A DNA stretch of 64,000 nt from Kitasatospora paranensis (GCF_039544005.1 NZ_BAABKV010000001.1:8246001-8310000); one strand, 5' to 3'; positions 36,754 through 47,683 are shown, numbered from the stretch's first letter. Numbers and translations are program-made. The notes: generated by a model not told the origin, from the sequence alone.

Positions 36754-37862
36754 TCAGCGCCGCGGGTCCGCCAGCACCTCGGACGCCGGGGCCCACTGGT
36801 GCGGCACCGGCGGGAGGGACGACAGCGTGCTCGCCCCGTCCTGCTGGAGCGAGACGGTGCGGGTGGGCGCGGGGATCGAGATGCCCTCCGTCCGGTACCG
36901 CTGATGCAGGCGCTTGATGAACTCGTGCTTGATCCGGTACTGGTCGCTGAACTCGCCGACGCCCAGGATCACCGTGAAGTTGATCCGGGAGTCGGCGAAG
37001 GTGTGGAAGCGGACGGCCGCCTCGTGGTCGGGCACGCCACCGCTGATGTCGGCCATCACGCTGTCGACGACGTCGAGGGTGACCCGCTCCACGTGCTCCA
37101 GGTCGCTGTCGTAGCCGACCCCGACCTGGACCAGGATCGACAGCTTCTGCTCGGGCTGGGAGTAGTTCGTCATGTTCGTCCGCGCCAGGCGGCCGTTGGG
37201 GATGATCACCAGGTTGTTCGACAGGTTGCGCACCACGCTGTTGCGCCAGTTGATGTCGACGACGTACCCCTCCTCCCCGCTGGTGAGCCGGATGTAGTCG
37301 CCCGGCTGGACGGTCTTCGAGGCGAGGATGTGCACACCCGCGAAGAGGTTGGCGAGGGTGTCCTGCAATGCCAGCGCCACCGCGAGACCGCCCACCCCGA
37401 AGGCGGTGACCAGCGGAGCGATCGACACCCCGAGGGTCTCCAGGGCCACCAGGACCCCCATCGACAGCACCACGATGCGGGTGATGTTGACGAAGATGGT
37501 CGCGGACGCCGCGACACCCGTGCGTGACGCGGCCATCGACTGCACCAGCCCGGCCACCACCCGGACGGCGCTGAGCGTCGCGATGACGATGAGCACGGCC
37601 GTCAGCGACCGGTCGACCAGCCCCCGACCCGCGCGGTGAGCGGCAGGGCCGAAGCGGCCACCGCCACCCCGGCGATCACGGCCGCCCAGGGGACGACGGT
37701 GCGCAGCGCGTCGACGATGATGTCGTCCCCGCTCCACCGGGTCCTGAGCGCGTGCTTGCCCAGCCACTTCATCACGGCCCGCAGCACCAGACCGGCCACA
37801 CAGCCGCAGGCCAGCGCGATGCCGGCCACCACCCAGTCGTGCAGGACCAGATCCCGGGTCAC
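36754..37862 (-). CDS. MscS-family mechanosensitive ion channel, frame broken
   Basis: About 369 residues from GTG 37862. N-terminal helices (DWVVAGIALACGCVAGLVLR, PWAAVIAGVAVAASALPLTA) then, in the next frame, AVLIVIATLSAVRVVAGLVQ, the pore helix AFGVGGLAVALALQDTLAN LFAG, the beta domain PGDYIRLTSGEEGYVVDINW RN and IPNGRLARTNMTNYS. Adding one base to the C5 run at 37621-37625 joins the parts. It opens under membrane tension to release solutes on hypo-osmotic shock. Confidence 0.87.
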
Positions 37863-38172
37863 CGTCCCGCTCCCGCCGCGTGGAGGGCGAGGGGACGGCC
37901 CGCCGCGGGCCGCCGTATGTCCTGTGTCGTCACCGTGTCGCCTGTCAGGTCGTCTTGTCCGCACTTGTGTTGGAGCGGGGGTACACACTCCGAACGGACT
38001 GCCATCCTGCCCCATGGCCCGGCCGCCACCACAACCGGACCCCGGCGCTCCGGCCACCGCCTGTGCCGATTTCCCGGGACAGTCGGACTCTCGCCCGGTC
38101 GGGTGCCCCGGGCCGACGTGTCGGTGCCGGGTGGTGTGGGGGCGGTGACCGGGCCTCTCTAGGATGCGGGCC
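37863..38172. promoter_or_regulatory. divergent promoter region
   Basis: About 310 bases between the MscS gene and the anchored secreted protein. TAGGAT (38160-38165) seven bases before the ATG at 38173 is a leaderless -10. The rest shows no gene. Confidence 0.5.
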
Positions 38173-39078
38173 ATGACGAGACGTAGCCTGACCTTGGCTC
38201 TTGCGATATCCCTGTGTTCGGTGGTGGGTGCCGGTGCGGCGCACGCGGACGGCTGTCCTGCGGCGGGGCCGGGGACGTACCGGATCGACGGTGTGACCGG
38301 CACGGTGCCCAAGGTGCGCATGGGCGGCTCGCTGACGATCGACAACAGGATGCATCTCGATGCCCCGGATCAGAGTGCCGCTGCGTTCGAGACGATGGTC
38401 GTCCCGGTGCGTCAGACGGGCGGCTACACACCGGGCCGGGCGCCGTCGGTGTCGCTGAGTGTGGACGGCGGCCCCTCGCACCACTTCTCGTTCACTTGGC
38501 GGCCGGGCGGCCAGGGCGGGAACCTCGGCACCTGGATCTCCAACCGCGTTCAGTTCGGCAGCATCTCGCGCGGCGACCACGTGCTGCACGAGACCCTGTC
38601 GATGCCCCCGGGCAGCCCGGACGACCTGTACGAGCTGGGCGCGTACGCCTACATGGACGGGCCGTGCGGGATGGTCACGGGCACCAGGATGGGTTCCGTG
38701 ACCTACGAGTTCACCGGCGGCGCCCCCGCGCACACGCCCACACCCGCCGCCCCTACGCGCGCCGGTGCGAGCGATACGCCGAGCCCGCGGACGGCTGCGA
38801 CCGGCACGCCGCAGCCGGTCACGTCGGTGAACGCGTCGTCCGGCCCGTCGGCGCTGTCGGGGGTGCCGTCGCCGGGTGTGAGTGGGACGCCGGCGGGGAG
38901 CCCGGCGCCGTCGGAGTCGGAGTCGGACTCGCCGGCCGCCGTGCCGCTGTCGGCCACGCCCGTCGCGAACGGCGGCTCCGCGCTGCCGTGGGGGCTGGGA
39001 GCGCTGGCGGCGTCGGCCGCGCTGTCGATCGGCGGGGCGGTGGCACTGCGTCGGCGCCGGGCAACCGGCGGCGGGTGA
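38173..39078 (+). CDS. secreted protein with C-terminal membrane anchor
   Basis: About 301 residues. Signal peptide MTRRSLTLALAISLCSVVGA GAAHA. A mature beta-rich domain (residues about 30-185: TVPKVRMGGSLTIDNRMHL, FSFTWRPGGQGGNLGTWISN) is followed by a Thr/Pro/Ser-rich wall-spanning stretch, a single helix GLGALAASAALSIGGAVAL and an RRRR tail. No LPXTG motif is visible, so it is probably anchored by the helix itself rather than by sortase. The ATG at 38173 suits the leaderless promoter. Confidence 0.78.
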   Translation: MTRRSLTLALAISLCSVVGAGAAHADGCPAAGPGTYRIDGVTGTVPKVRMGGSLTIDNRMHLDAPDQSAAAFETMVVPVRQTGGYTPGRAPSVSLSVDGGPSHHFSFTWRPGGQGGNLGTWISNRVQFGSISRGDHVLHETLSMPPGSPDDLYELGAYAYMDGPCGMVTGTRMGSVTYEFTGGAPAHTPTPAAPTRAGASDTPSPRTAATGTPQPVTSVNASSGPSALSGVPSPGVSGTPAGSPAPSESESDSPAAVPLSATPVANGGSALPWGLGALAASAALSIGGAVALRRRRATGGG

Positions 39079-39143
39079 GGCCGACCCACGGTGCACCGCT
39101 CCCTGCTGCTCCGGCGCCGCCCGCTGTGGAGATCGGTGCCGAC

Positions 39144-39173
39144 GGGCGCTCCCGGCACCTGCCGGGAGCGCCC
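39144..39173. terminator. 13-bp hairpin, 4-nt loop
   Basis: GGGCGCTCCCGGC (39144-39156) and GCCGGGAGCGCCC (39161-39173), between convergent genes; likely a bidirectional terminator. Confidence 0.85.
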
Positions 39174-39202
39174 GGGTTGCTGCACCGGGGGAGCGCCCGC
39201 GA

Positions 39203-39628
39203 CTACTGGCAGAACTCCTCGAACGCGTTGGTGAGGTCGGCGGCCACCTGCCGGGCGTCGCGGCCCTCGATGCGGTGGCGCGGGATGAAGTGGACGAGCT
39301 CGCCGTCCTTGAAGAGGGCGAAGGACGGGTCGGACGGCGGGATGTCGGGGAAGTGGTTGCGCATCCTCGCGGTGGCCTCCAAGTCCTGCTCGGCGAAGAC
39401 CGTGTAGAGGCGGTCGGGGTGCTTGCCGTCGCTTTCCAGGGCGAGGCGGACGCCCGGGCGGGCCATGCCCGCCGCGCAGCCGCTGACGCTGTTGATGGCC
39501 ACCAGGGTGACGCCGGTGGTCGCACCGTCCATCGCGGCGTCGACCTCGGCCGCGGTCAGCAGTTCCTTGAACCCGATCGACGTCAGTTCTTCCTTCATGG
39601 GCTTGACCAGCAGCGGCGAGTACGGCAT
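39203..39628 (-). CDS. BrxA/BrxB family bacilliredoxin-like protein
   Basis: 141 residues. MPYSPLLVKPMKEELTSIGF, then VTLVAINSVSGCAAGMARPG and PSDPSFALFKDGELVHFIPR. This matches the YphP/BrxA thioredoxin-like family that removes bacillithiol (or a related thiol) from proteins. The usual CGC motif reads Ser49-Gly50-Cys51 here, so only one of the two cysteines remains. A single-Cys version can still act as a nucleophile but would need another thiol for turnover. Confidence 0.85.
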   Translation of the reverse strand: MPYSPLLVKPMKEELTSIGFKELLTAAEVDAAMDGATTGVTLVAINSVSGCAAGMARPGVRLALESDGKHPDRLYTVFAEQDLEATARMRNHFPDIPPSDPSFALFKDGELVHFIPRHRIEGRDARQVAADLTNAFEEFCQ

Positions 39629-40258
39629 CGGAGCTCCTCACTGAACGGAATGGTTCGGACGCAAAGCGTATTCGCCGTGGTGCGGAAGACGCCGCAGCCA
39701 TGACCGGCGCGGCGGCGGTGGATGCCGCGGATCCGGTCGCTGCGTCGGGCTGCCGCTGCGGTGCTGTTGGTCGCCCTCCGGCCCGCCCGCTCCGTGCCGC
39801 TCCGCTGATCGGCCACGAACCACCGCTCCGTGGCGATGTGCCGCCGCCCCTCGGCGCTCGGCAGCTCCGGGCCGGCCGTGCTGCCGCAGGCGGCGGGTTC
39901 TGCCGTGTGGTGGGCTCCGAACGGTCGGTGGGCCGGGCCTCGCGGGTCAGAGGCGGCAGGGCGACCAGGAGTGGACGTCGCGGATGGCCGTGGTGCCGGT
40001 GGCGGGCCGGTTCACCCCGCAGGCTGTCGAGTGCCGGCCGTCGACCGCGCAGCCCCACTCGATCGTCACCGACATGGTCGAGGTCGGCGCCCGGGAGAAC
40101 GCAAAGCTGCGCGGTCCGGGTCATGCCGCCGCGGCTCCAGGGCCCGTCGCCGTGCTGCGCGCGACGCTCCGCTGCGCGCTCGGCAGGGTCTGCGGGGGGG
40201 GGGGGGGGGGGTCGGTGGCGTCCGCCCCGGCCGACGGGGGCCGGGGCGGACGGGCGGG
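39629..40258. other. gene-free interval with an 18-G run
   Basis: About 630 bases without a recognisable gene. A run of 18 G lies at 40194-40211, close to the carbonic anhydrase stop. Short frames on both strands have no family resemblance. Confidence 0.5.
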
Positions 40259-40897
40259 TCAGGAGGGGGTACCGACGGGCGCCTCGGTGCCGCGGACGGT
40301 GACGAGCCGGGCGGTTCCGTCGACGAGCCGGTAGGAGAGGCCGACCACAGCGGCGGTGCCGGCGTCGACGGCGTCGGCGAGGACGCGGGAGCGGTCCAGC
40401 AGCAGGTCCACCGTGTGCTGTATGTGGGTGTCGATGAAGTCGCTGTCGTCGGTGTGGCCGGCGGCGCGGGCTGCGAGGACGCTCGGGGTGACGCGTTCGA
40501 TCACGTCGCGCACGTAGCCGGTGGCGGTCGTGCCGTCCTGGACGGCGGCGCGGGTGGCGGCGACGGCACCGCAGGAGTCGTGGCCGAGGACGACGACCAG
40601 CGGGCTGCCGAGCACGCTGACGCCGTACTCGATGCTGCCGAGCACCTCCGGGCCGAGGACGTGGCCGGCGGTGCGGACCACGAACAGGTCGCCCAGGCCG
40701 CGGTCGAAGATGATCTCCGCGGCCAGACGGGAGTCGGAGCAGCCGAACAGGACCGCGAACGGGCTCTGGGACGGCACGATGGCGGCGCGGCGTGCGGCGT
40801 CCTGGTTCGGGTGCTCGGGGCTGCCGGCGATGAAACGCCGGTTGCCTGCCAGCAGTGTCTCCAGCGCGGCGTGGACAGTCATTCGATCACCGGTCAT
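40259..40897 (-). CDS. beta-class carbonic anhydrase
   Basis: 212 residues. Zinc ligands Cys53, His106 and Cys109 with the Asp55-Arg57 dyad (GCSDSR, GHDSCG). It interconverts CO2 and bicarbonate. The start at 40897 has TAGGCT (40904-40909) six bases upstream, a leaderless arrangement; ATG 40882 is an alternative with GGTGAT upstream. Stands alone on the minus strand. Confidence 0.93.
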   Translation of the reverse strand: MTGDRMTVHAALETLLAGNRRFIAGSPEHPNQDAARRAAIVPSQSPFAVLFGCSDSRLAAEIIFDRGLGDLFVVRTAGHVLGPEVLGSIEYGVSVLGSPLVVVLGHDSCGAVAATRAAVQDGTTATGYVRDVIERVTPSVLAARAAGHTDDSDFIDTHIQHTVDLLLDRSRVLADAVDAGTAAVVGLSYRLVDGTARLVTVRGTEAPVGTPS

Positions 40898-41106
40898 GAC
40901 GGCAGCCTACGGGGCGTCCCGACTGGACGGGTCACCGGCATCGGTTCGTCGGCGGAATCGCAGCGGTCGGTGCCCACAACGCGGGCTGCAGTGCGGACGG
41001 AATCCGAGGAGAGCGGAATCGACCGGCTGCGGTCACCGGCTGCTCCGAGTGGTCTGCCTTCGCCATCGTTCCGGGTACCGAAGGCGAAGACGGGGAAGAA
41101 GTCGGC

Positions 41107-41600
41107 ATGGACGCGCACGTACGGGTGCGGGCGGCCGAGGCGCCCTCGGTCGGATACCGCGGGTTCACCCTGGCGCTCACGGTGTCCGGTCCGGCCACCG
41201 TCGAGGGCTCCGTCGGCGCGGCCGTACAGGCCGGTGCCACGGTGCTGAAGCCCGCCGCGAAGTCCTTGTGGGGCTACGGGGGCGTCGCCCGGCCTCGGAC
41301 GGCACGATCTGGAAGATCGCGATCTCGGGGAGGAGGGACACCGACCCTGCGGCCCGTGAGATCGACGGGTTCGTCCGGCTGCTCGGTGTGGAGGGCTGAG
41401 GGCCACCGAGCAGTGCCATCCCGACCAGGCATGGCCGTGGCCGTGGGTCTCGGCGGCAACTGCACCTCGTTCGCCCCGGGGAGGCAGGCTCCGTCAAGCC
41501 GACGCTGTGAAGATGCCGGGCGCTCGGCGGAGCGGCGCGGGGTGCCCTCGCCGGCCGCCACGGGACCGTGCGGCCCGACGCCTGTCGATCGAAGTCGTCC
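41107..41600 (+). pseudogene. decayed copy of the VOC gene at 156-803
   Basis: The frame VRVRAAEAPSVGYRGFTLAL TVSGPATVEGSVGAAVQAGATVLKPAAKSLWGYGG matches the intact gene residue for residue with few changes. One base is missing near 41290; the next frame continues DGTIWKIAISGRR ... REIDGFVRLLGVEG and stops at 41399. Weaker similarity (GLAV, FAPGR, GVPS) persists to about 41600. The N-terminal 30 residues are absent. The 5' half is much better preserved than the 3' half. Confidence 0.85.
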
Positions 41601-41948
41601 CCGAGCGAGGTTCCCGGACGTCTTCGACCGGGGCAGCGCGGGCGGCGGCGGTGCTGGAGGGGCGCCCAGCCGTGCCGGTGGCGGCACCAGCGGGTCAGGG
41701 TGCCCCGAGCGCTGCAGCCCAGGACTCATGACGATGCCGGACTGGCCCGGGGGACTCCGGGAGCGTCCTCCGCGCGACAGGGCTTCCGCGGCCCGCCGAC
41801 CGTCGGGCCGGGTCGGCGTCCCGCGGCCCCTTCGGGACCGTCCTCGGCGTCGAAGCCCCGTGGTCGGAGAAGCCCGAACGCCCGGTGTCCCGCCGACCTT
41901 CACAGTCCGGCGGCACACCGGGCGCACCTTCGGGCTCCGGTGGCGTCG
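41601..41948. terminator. intergenic region with a terminator for the glycoside hydrolase
   Basis: CGCCCGGTGT (41879-41888) and ACACCGGGCG (41915-41924) form the outer stem and CCGCCG/CGGCGG an inner one, just below the glycoside-hydrolase stop (minus strand). The rest of the interval has no recognisable gene. Confidence 0.6.
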
Positions 41949-44900
41949 TCAGCCGCCCGAGCTGTACAGCGTGGCGACGTCGGTGGCGGGCAGAGCGCGG
42001 TTCCAGACGTGCACCTGATCGACGCTGCCCGGCCAGAAGTCGCTGTTGCGACCGCCGGAGTAGGCGCGGCCGAGGGCGAACGGGCCGGGGGCGGGATCGC
42101 CCGTCGGCTGGTGCCAGACCGTCGCCTGCGCCTTGCCGTCGACGTACAGCGTGTAAGTGCCGGCGTCGGCGTCGTGCACGCCGACCACCTGGTACCACTG
42201 ACCGGCCGCCGGGGCCTGGTCGGACAGTGCACGGCCCTCGCCGGTCGAGAAGGCAAGGCGGTTGTCCGCGGCCGAGTACTGCAGGAAGAAGCCACTGGTG
42301 GTGGTGCCGTCCTGGCTCACGGCCGTGGCCCACGACCCGGTGCGGTCGATGCGGACCCGCGCGGCGACGGTGAAGTTCCCGACCGTGTCGAGGACCGGTC
42401 CGGCGGACTGCCCGTACTGGGTGGCGCCGCCGTTGAACTGCAGGGCGGTTCCCGAGGCGCCGGGCACCCAGGACGGGGTGCCGCTGAGCTGGATGTCGTC
42501 GGTGCCGGAGCTGTCATGGGCCACGGTGCCGGCGCCCTCGTCCAGCGACCAGGTGCCGAGCGGATCCCGCTGCCCCGGGGGAAGGAGACGACGAGGTTCT
42601 GGAGCGTGTGCGTGGTGCGGGTGGTGCCCGTGGCGCCGCTCGACGAGCGGTACGACGCGGTCGCCGTCAGGGCTGCCGAGCTGCCCGGCGCCTCCCCGGC
42701 CGCGGGGCTGATCGTGAACCGCCACACCGCCGAGCCGCGCGGCTCGATCGACCTGGGGCCGGCCGCCGCCGGCCGGGCCGTCCAGCCGTCCGGTAGCCCG
42801 AGGGCGACGGAGGCGGCGTCGAGCCGGTGGCCGGTGTCGTTGTGCACGGAGACGTCGACCGTGGTGGAACTGCCGACCGTGACCACGCCGTTGGCGTTGA
42901 CCGGACCGACGGTGACGCTTGCGTCGCGGCTGGAGGGTGCCAGCGACTCGAACTCGGACACGCCGACATAGGCGCCCGCCGGGTTGGTGAAGAGCAGTCG
43001 TACCTGCGTGGTCGTGATCGCCGGGAAGGTGATCCGGTTGAGGCCGTTGCCCACCGGCGCCGCGGAGCTGCGGGTCTGGTCCGGAACGTCCTGCCAGGCG
43101 GTCCCGTCCCAGTACTGCAGGCGGTAGTCGGCCGCCGGACGCACGCCGCCCCCGTCGTCGTATCCGTACCAGCGGATGTCGCTGACGGCGGTCGGCGCGC
43201 CGAAGTCGACGCCGTAGTAGTCGTTCCCGTGCGGCGAGCTGTAGTTGGTCCACCGGGTGTTCTCGGGAACCTCGTTGAACCACACCTTGCCGTCCAGGGC
43301 GTTCCACGCGTCGTCGGAGCGCCAGGTGTAGGACGTGATCGGCTTGGGGTAGCCCTGGCGCAGCGGGTTCGTGGCGTCGTCGACCAGGTCGCTCTGCGCG
43401 CCGGCGCGGGCGGCTCCGACGCCGACCGTCAGGTCCCGGAGGGTGGGCGAGGTGCGGCTGAGGCGGCCGTCGACGTAGACGCGCATGCCGGCGCCCTGTC
43501 CGTAGTGGGTGCCGTCGCGGTCCCAGAGCAGGGTGACGTTGTGGCCGTGGTAGGGCACGTTCTCGGCGGCGAAGTGGTCCCAGCCGGCCGGGACGAGCGG
43601 CTGGATGCGCAGGTTGCCGCCCGTCTGCGGGCGCAGTCCCAGCAGACCGGACAGGACGAGGTCGTTGAAGGTGGAGTGGTTGTAGTCCTCGCTGTGGTTG
43701 TTGCCGTCGTAGATCCACTGGTTGAGGTCCGGGTCGTGGCCCTCGGCGACGTACGGCTTCCCGTTGCGCATCTGGGTGGCGGCGTAGGTCTGCAGCGCCT
43801 GGGCGTAGTCGGCCTTGGTGATCGCGGTCTGCGACGGGTAGTCGTCGAGGAGGGTGGCGAGCCCGGTGAGCGTCTGACTCGTCGAGAACGGCCAGCTCGG
43901 ACCGTCCCAGCGGCAGCACCCGCCGGCCTCGTGCATGAACCACGGGCTGCGGCGCTCCGCCGTCGTCGGTCCGTAGGCAGCGGCGAAGCCCTGGGGGTCG
44001 AGCAGTTGGGACCAGGCCGAGGCGTCGTCCGATTCGGCCGCCCCGAACATCCACGGCAGGTAGCCGATTTCCTCGCGGGTGTCGGACAGCTTGTGGTCCG
44101 GGTTGTTGTCGCGAGCCATGGTGTAGTAGAACTTCCGGCCGGAGTCCCACAGCCACTTCTGCATGGCCGACTTGAGGCCGGCGGCGCGAGCCGCGTACTC
44201 GCTGGCGAGCGCGTGGTCGCCGACCAGGTCCGCGATCGCGCTGATCGCGGTGGCGTCCCCGTACTGGTAGGAGTTGAGGGTCGGCCGGTATCCCGCTCCG
44301 CCGTGATACGGGTCGTCGGAGGCGTAGGACGATGCCGACAGCTCCATGGCGTCCCATACCGGAACGGACCAGTACAGGCCCAGCTGCGGGTTCAACTGCT
44401 TGTCCCAGCCGCGGTACTGGCGGACCAGTGCCGGGAGGAGGGTGCGCACCTGCGAGAAGTCCCCGGTCGCCTGGGCCTGGCCGTAGGCGGCCGAGGCGAG
44501 CCAGACGCTGTACTCGTGCGCCCAGTCGGTGGTGTCGGCGTTCACGCCGTCCGTGGCCGGCTTGGCGCCGGCACCCGGGCCGGTGAGCCAGAAGCGGACG
44601 TAGTCGTCGACGTAGCTCTGGTCGCGGACCCAGCGCCCTTCGGTGACCTGGTGGGCCGCGGCGGCGTTGATCGCCTGGTAGGGGGCGGCGTAGCCGCAGC
44701 AGTCGAGGAACTCGGTCGAGATCCAGCCGTCACGGGGGTTGGTGTAGCGCAGGTGCTCCTTCCAGGTCCGCCAGCGGTAGTAGTAGACGCTCTGCACCGT
44801 CGGGTCCGGCAGGTCCACGAACGGGATGTTCGCCTGGTACCACGCGGGGTCGTTGAAGCCGGACAGGTACGAGGAGTCGTCGAGGAAGTGCGTACCGGCG

Positions 44901-45085
44901 CCCACGGAGGGATAGGTGTCGGCCGCGGACGCCGACACGGTGCTCTCTGCTGCCCGGGCGGGTACGGCCGCGCCGGGAACGGTCGTTGCGACCGTCGTGA
45001 TCGCGGCCGCGGCGACGAGAATCCTGCGGGCGGCTCTGCGCAGGGTGTGCCACGTGGCTCGGTCGCGGCCCACGGGTTCGGGCAT
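41949..45085 (-). CDS. secreted MGH1-type glycoside hydrolase with F5/8, NEW3 and LamG domains; frame broken
   Basis: About 1045 residues. Signal peptide after RRAARR: ILVAAAAITTVATTVPGAAV. Residues about 55-560 form an (alpha/alpha)6 glycosidase of MGH1 type (AGGCCRWDGPSWPFSTSQTL, NHSEDYNHSTFNDLVLSGLL). Then a discoidin/CBM32-like domain (WYGYDDGGGV, VRLLFTNPAGAYVG), an NEW3 domain (VSVHNDTGHRLDAASVALGL) and a LamG-type lectin fold (WSLDEGAGTVAHDSSG ... FTVAARVRID). The frame shifts in the G5 run at 42577-42581; one base added there restores the whole protein. It would act on plant or microbial glycans outside the cell; substrate unknown. Confidence 0.85.
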
Positions 45086-46417
45086 CGGGCATCCTCCATC
45101 GGTCGGTGCGGACAGGAAGTCCGTCGTCGTGGCGACCCGGGCGCCTCCCGTGCGCCCCGGTCACTCGACGACGGCGGGTGTACTACGTGCCGGGGCTCAG
45201 CAGGGCGAAGACGCCGCCGACCACCGGGAGCAGGAAGGGCACACCGCCGACCTGCGCGACGCAGGTCATGGCGGTGGTCCGTCCGCTCCGGAACGAGGAC
45301 CAGGTCCCGGCGAGATTGTCGGACTGCAGCCAGGGACGGCCGTGCTGACGGTCAATCATGTATATCTCCACGACTGCTCGCGGGAGTGGTGGTGGCAGGG
45401 GAAGGGGAGACTGGGTGGACGCCTGCGGGAGGGGCGGGACGGAACTCGGCCTCATGGATCACAACGTTGGAAATCCGGGCAGGAGAATGACAGCACGGTG
45501 TCGGTGGCGTGTCCACCCCTTGCCCCCAACTCCGCTCCGTGCGGGACCGTATGGGAGCCCTGATCTGCTGCTTCGATGCGCTCCGTGCGGCTTCCGAAGC
45601 GTTGCGCACGCGTGAACCAGGTCGGGAGCAAGCATTTCTGGCGTCCCGTGCGCAATGTTCTCGACTCAAGTCTGCTGTCAGGCCTCGACGCGAGTCTTGA
45701 CACGCTCGCTGCCGATGGTCCACTGTCTTCTACATCGTTAGAAATTCAATCCTGCGCCGTTGCTGTCCCGCCCTCACCCGCAAGGCGCCGAGGCCCCGGT
45801 CGTCGGACCCGCTGCTGCGAACGCCTGGACCAAGGGACACAGGTGTGGGGCCCGTGCTCGCGCACAGGCCCCACACCTCGATCAGGATCGGTCGGTGCAC
45901 CAGGACGTTGTCGACGTAGGCGCTGCCGTAGCCGGTGCTGTTGGCGTAGAACGCCATGCCGGCGATGCTCGGGGCGCTCACCCGCAGGGGTGCGGCGGTC
46001 AGCGCGTGGGTGGTGCCGATGTAGCGGGTCGTAGGTCTGGGTGGCGGTGCTGGGGTTGGCGACCACGTTGACCTGGTGTCCGGTCGAGGCCACCGTCCAA
46101 CCGTCGGTCCCGGTGGCGAGAGCCCCGAGGGGCAGGGCGTCGAATGTGTCACCGAAGACCGTGCCCGTGCCCGTGCCGGTGCTGGACCGCGCCTCGGTCC
46201 ACGGGATTGCCAGCCGGCCGGACATCACCCTGGGCATGTGCGGCTTCCTGACCGCATACGACCCGATCCGGCGCGTCGGCCCCGACCACTGACCCCGACC
46301 GTCCGCCCAGGTCCGCGGCCGGTGCCGGCTCCGACGGTTGAGCGGATAACGGCTCGTTCGCCGTCGTAGGACAGGTGTAGCGTCACGGTCCGTACAGCTC
46401 ATAAACAGGGGGATCCC
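45086..46417. other. gene-poor interval
   Basis: About 1.3 kb upstream of the glycoside hydrolase. It holds its promoter, a relatively AT-rich patch near 45720-45750, and a carbohydrate-protein remnant (next entry). A + frame near 46203-46290 reads GIASRPDITLGMCGFLTAYD, which I could not assign. No intact gene. Confidence 0.5.
45890..46215 (-). pseudogene. remnant of a secreted carbohydrate-active protein
   Basis: One minus frame reads VFGDTFDALPLGALATGTDG WTVASTGHQVNVVANPS; another continues ALTAAPLRVSAPSIAGMAFY ANSTGYGSAYVDNVLVHRP. These are beta-sandwich repeats like those at the C-terminus of secreted hydrolases (DTFD--P-G----DGW, then -YVDNV-V). Frameshifted and without a catalytic part. 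Confidence 0.45.
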
Positions 46418-47302
46418 ATGCGTCACACCCGTACTCTGACCGCCGCCGCCACCGTCCTTGCCGTGGCCGGACTGTCCGCATGCAACGGTCCCAAGAACGC
46501 CCCTGACGCCTCCGGCGCCACGAAGGCCGTCTCCGTGCCGATGGTCACCGTTGCCGACGCCATGACGCAGAGCACCAAGGCCACCTCGCAGTACACCTCG
46601 GCCAAGATCAAGATGTCCGAGCACGTCCACGTCAAGGGGCAGGACGTCAGCACCACCGGCTCCGGCGCCATGTCCTGGAAGCCGATCGCGATGGACATGA
46701 CGATGACCATGCCGCAGCTGGCCGCGCAGCTCGGCGGCGACGGCTCGATGCGCGTGCTGATGAGCGGCACCACCACCTACACGAACATGGGCGATGCAGC
46801 GGCCACCAACTTCGGTGGCAAGCACTGGCTGAAGATGGACCTCTCCTCGCTCGGCGCCTCCGGCCAGGCGATGGCCAACCAGATGAACAGCAACTCCAGC
46901 AACGACCCGGCGACGCAGTTGAAGCTGTTCACCTCCTCGGCCGACATCAAGCGCGCGGGCCAGGAGACCGTGGACGGTGTCCAGACGACGCACTACTCCG
47001 GCACCGTGGACTTTGCCAGGCTCGCGGCCGGGCAGGACCCGTCGCTCAAGTCCCTGCTCGCGCAGTCCACCAAGCTCGGCCTCACCACGATGAACGTCGA
47101 CCTGTGGGTCAACGGCCAGGGCCTCCCGGTCCGCGTGCACGAGTCCACGCCGTCGACGGCCGCCACGCAGTTCGACGTGACGGTCGACTACTCCGACTAC
47201 GGCACCACTCCCGTCACCGTCACCGCGCCCCCTGCCAGTGACACCAACGACCTCGCCGGCATGCTGAACGGCGCCTCCGGCTCCGTCGGCGGCACCAGCT
47301 GA
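46418..47302 (+). CDS. lipoprotein, LppX/LprG-like
   Basis: 294 residues. Signal peptide with lipobox LSAC (AVLAVAGLSACNGPKNAPDA). The mature part follows the LppX_LprAFG pattern: a long beta-sheet half-barrel (YTSAKIKMSEHVHVKGQDVS, GAMSWKPIAMDMTMTMPQLA) ending VTVDYSDYGTTPVTVTAPP. Such proteins bind lipids or act in envelope stress. AGGGGGATCCC precedes the ATG. It stands alone. Confidence 0.88.
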   Translation: MRHTRTLTAAATVLAVAGLSACNGPKNAPDASGATKAVSVPMVTVADAMTQSTKATSQYTSAKIKMSEHVHVKGQDVSTTGSGAMSWKPIAMDMTMTMPQLAAQLGGDGSMRVLMSGTTTYTNMGDAAATNFGGKHWLKMDLSSLGASGQAMANQMNSNSSNDPATQLKLFTSSADIKRAGQETVDGVQTTHYSGTVDFARLAAGQDPSLKSLLAQSTKLGLTTMNVDLWVNGQGLPVRVHESTPSTAATQFDVTVDYSDYGTTPVTVTAPPASDTNDLAGMLNGASGSVGGTS

Positions 47303-47683
47303 CACCAGCCCGAAGGAGCCGTTCTCCGCTGCGTCTTCGGCGGGTCGCACCGGCAGGAACCAGGCCCTTCACTGCTCCTCGCCCAGCGGTCCTCGTCGCA
47401 CCCACCGAGGCTCGTCGCGCCGACCGAGGAGCGTGTCGATCGCGGGGGTGACGTTTCGTCGACGGTGGCGGGACGAATGCGGCATCAGTGAACCGCGCCG
47501 AACCGGACGGTGGCCGCAGAGCCGGCTGCCCGGTGACGACCGGCACCGCCACGGCCCGCCGTCACCCCGACCGGGCCGCCGGCGCTGCGGCATGGCGTTC
47601 GTCCGACCCGCCTGCGGCAGGCGCGCCGTTCCGGTGCCGGTTGCCGCGGACGATGGTGCGTTCACAACGGGAAGGTGTGCGGG
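47303..47683. other. gene-free interval
   Basis: About 380 bases after the lipoprotein. No gene or strong hairpin; the last part carries the ribosome-binding site of the next gene. Confidence 0.4.

Noticed and set aside
39703..40124. Minus frame of 140 residues in the 39.6-40.3 kb gap
   Set aside because: Composition is Arg/Pro/Gly-rich with no conserved pattern; looks non-coding.
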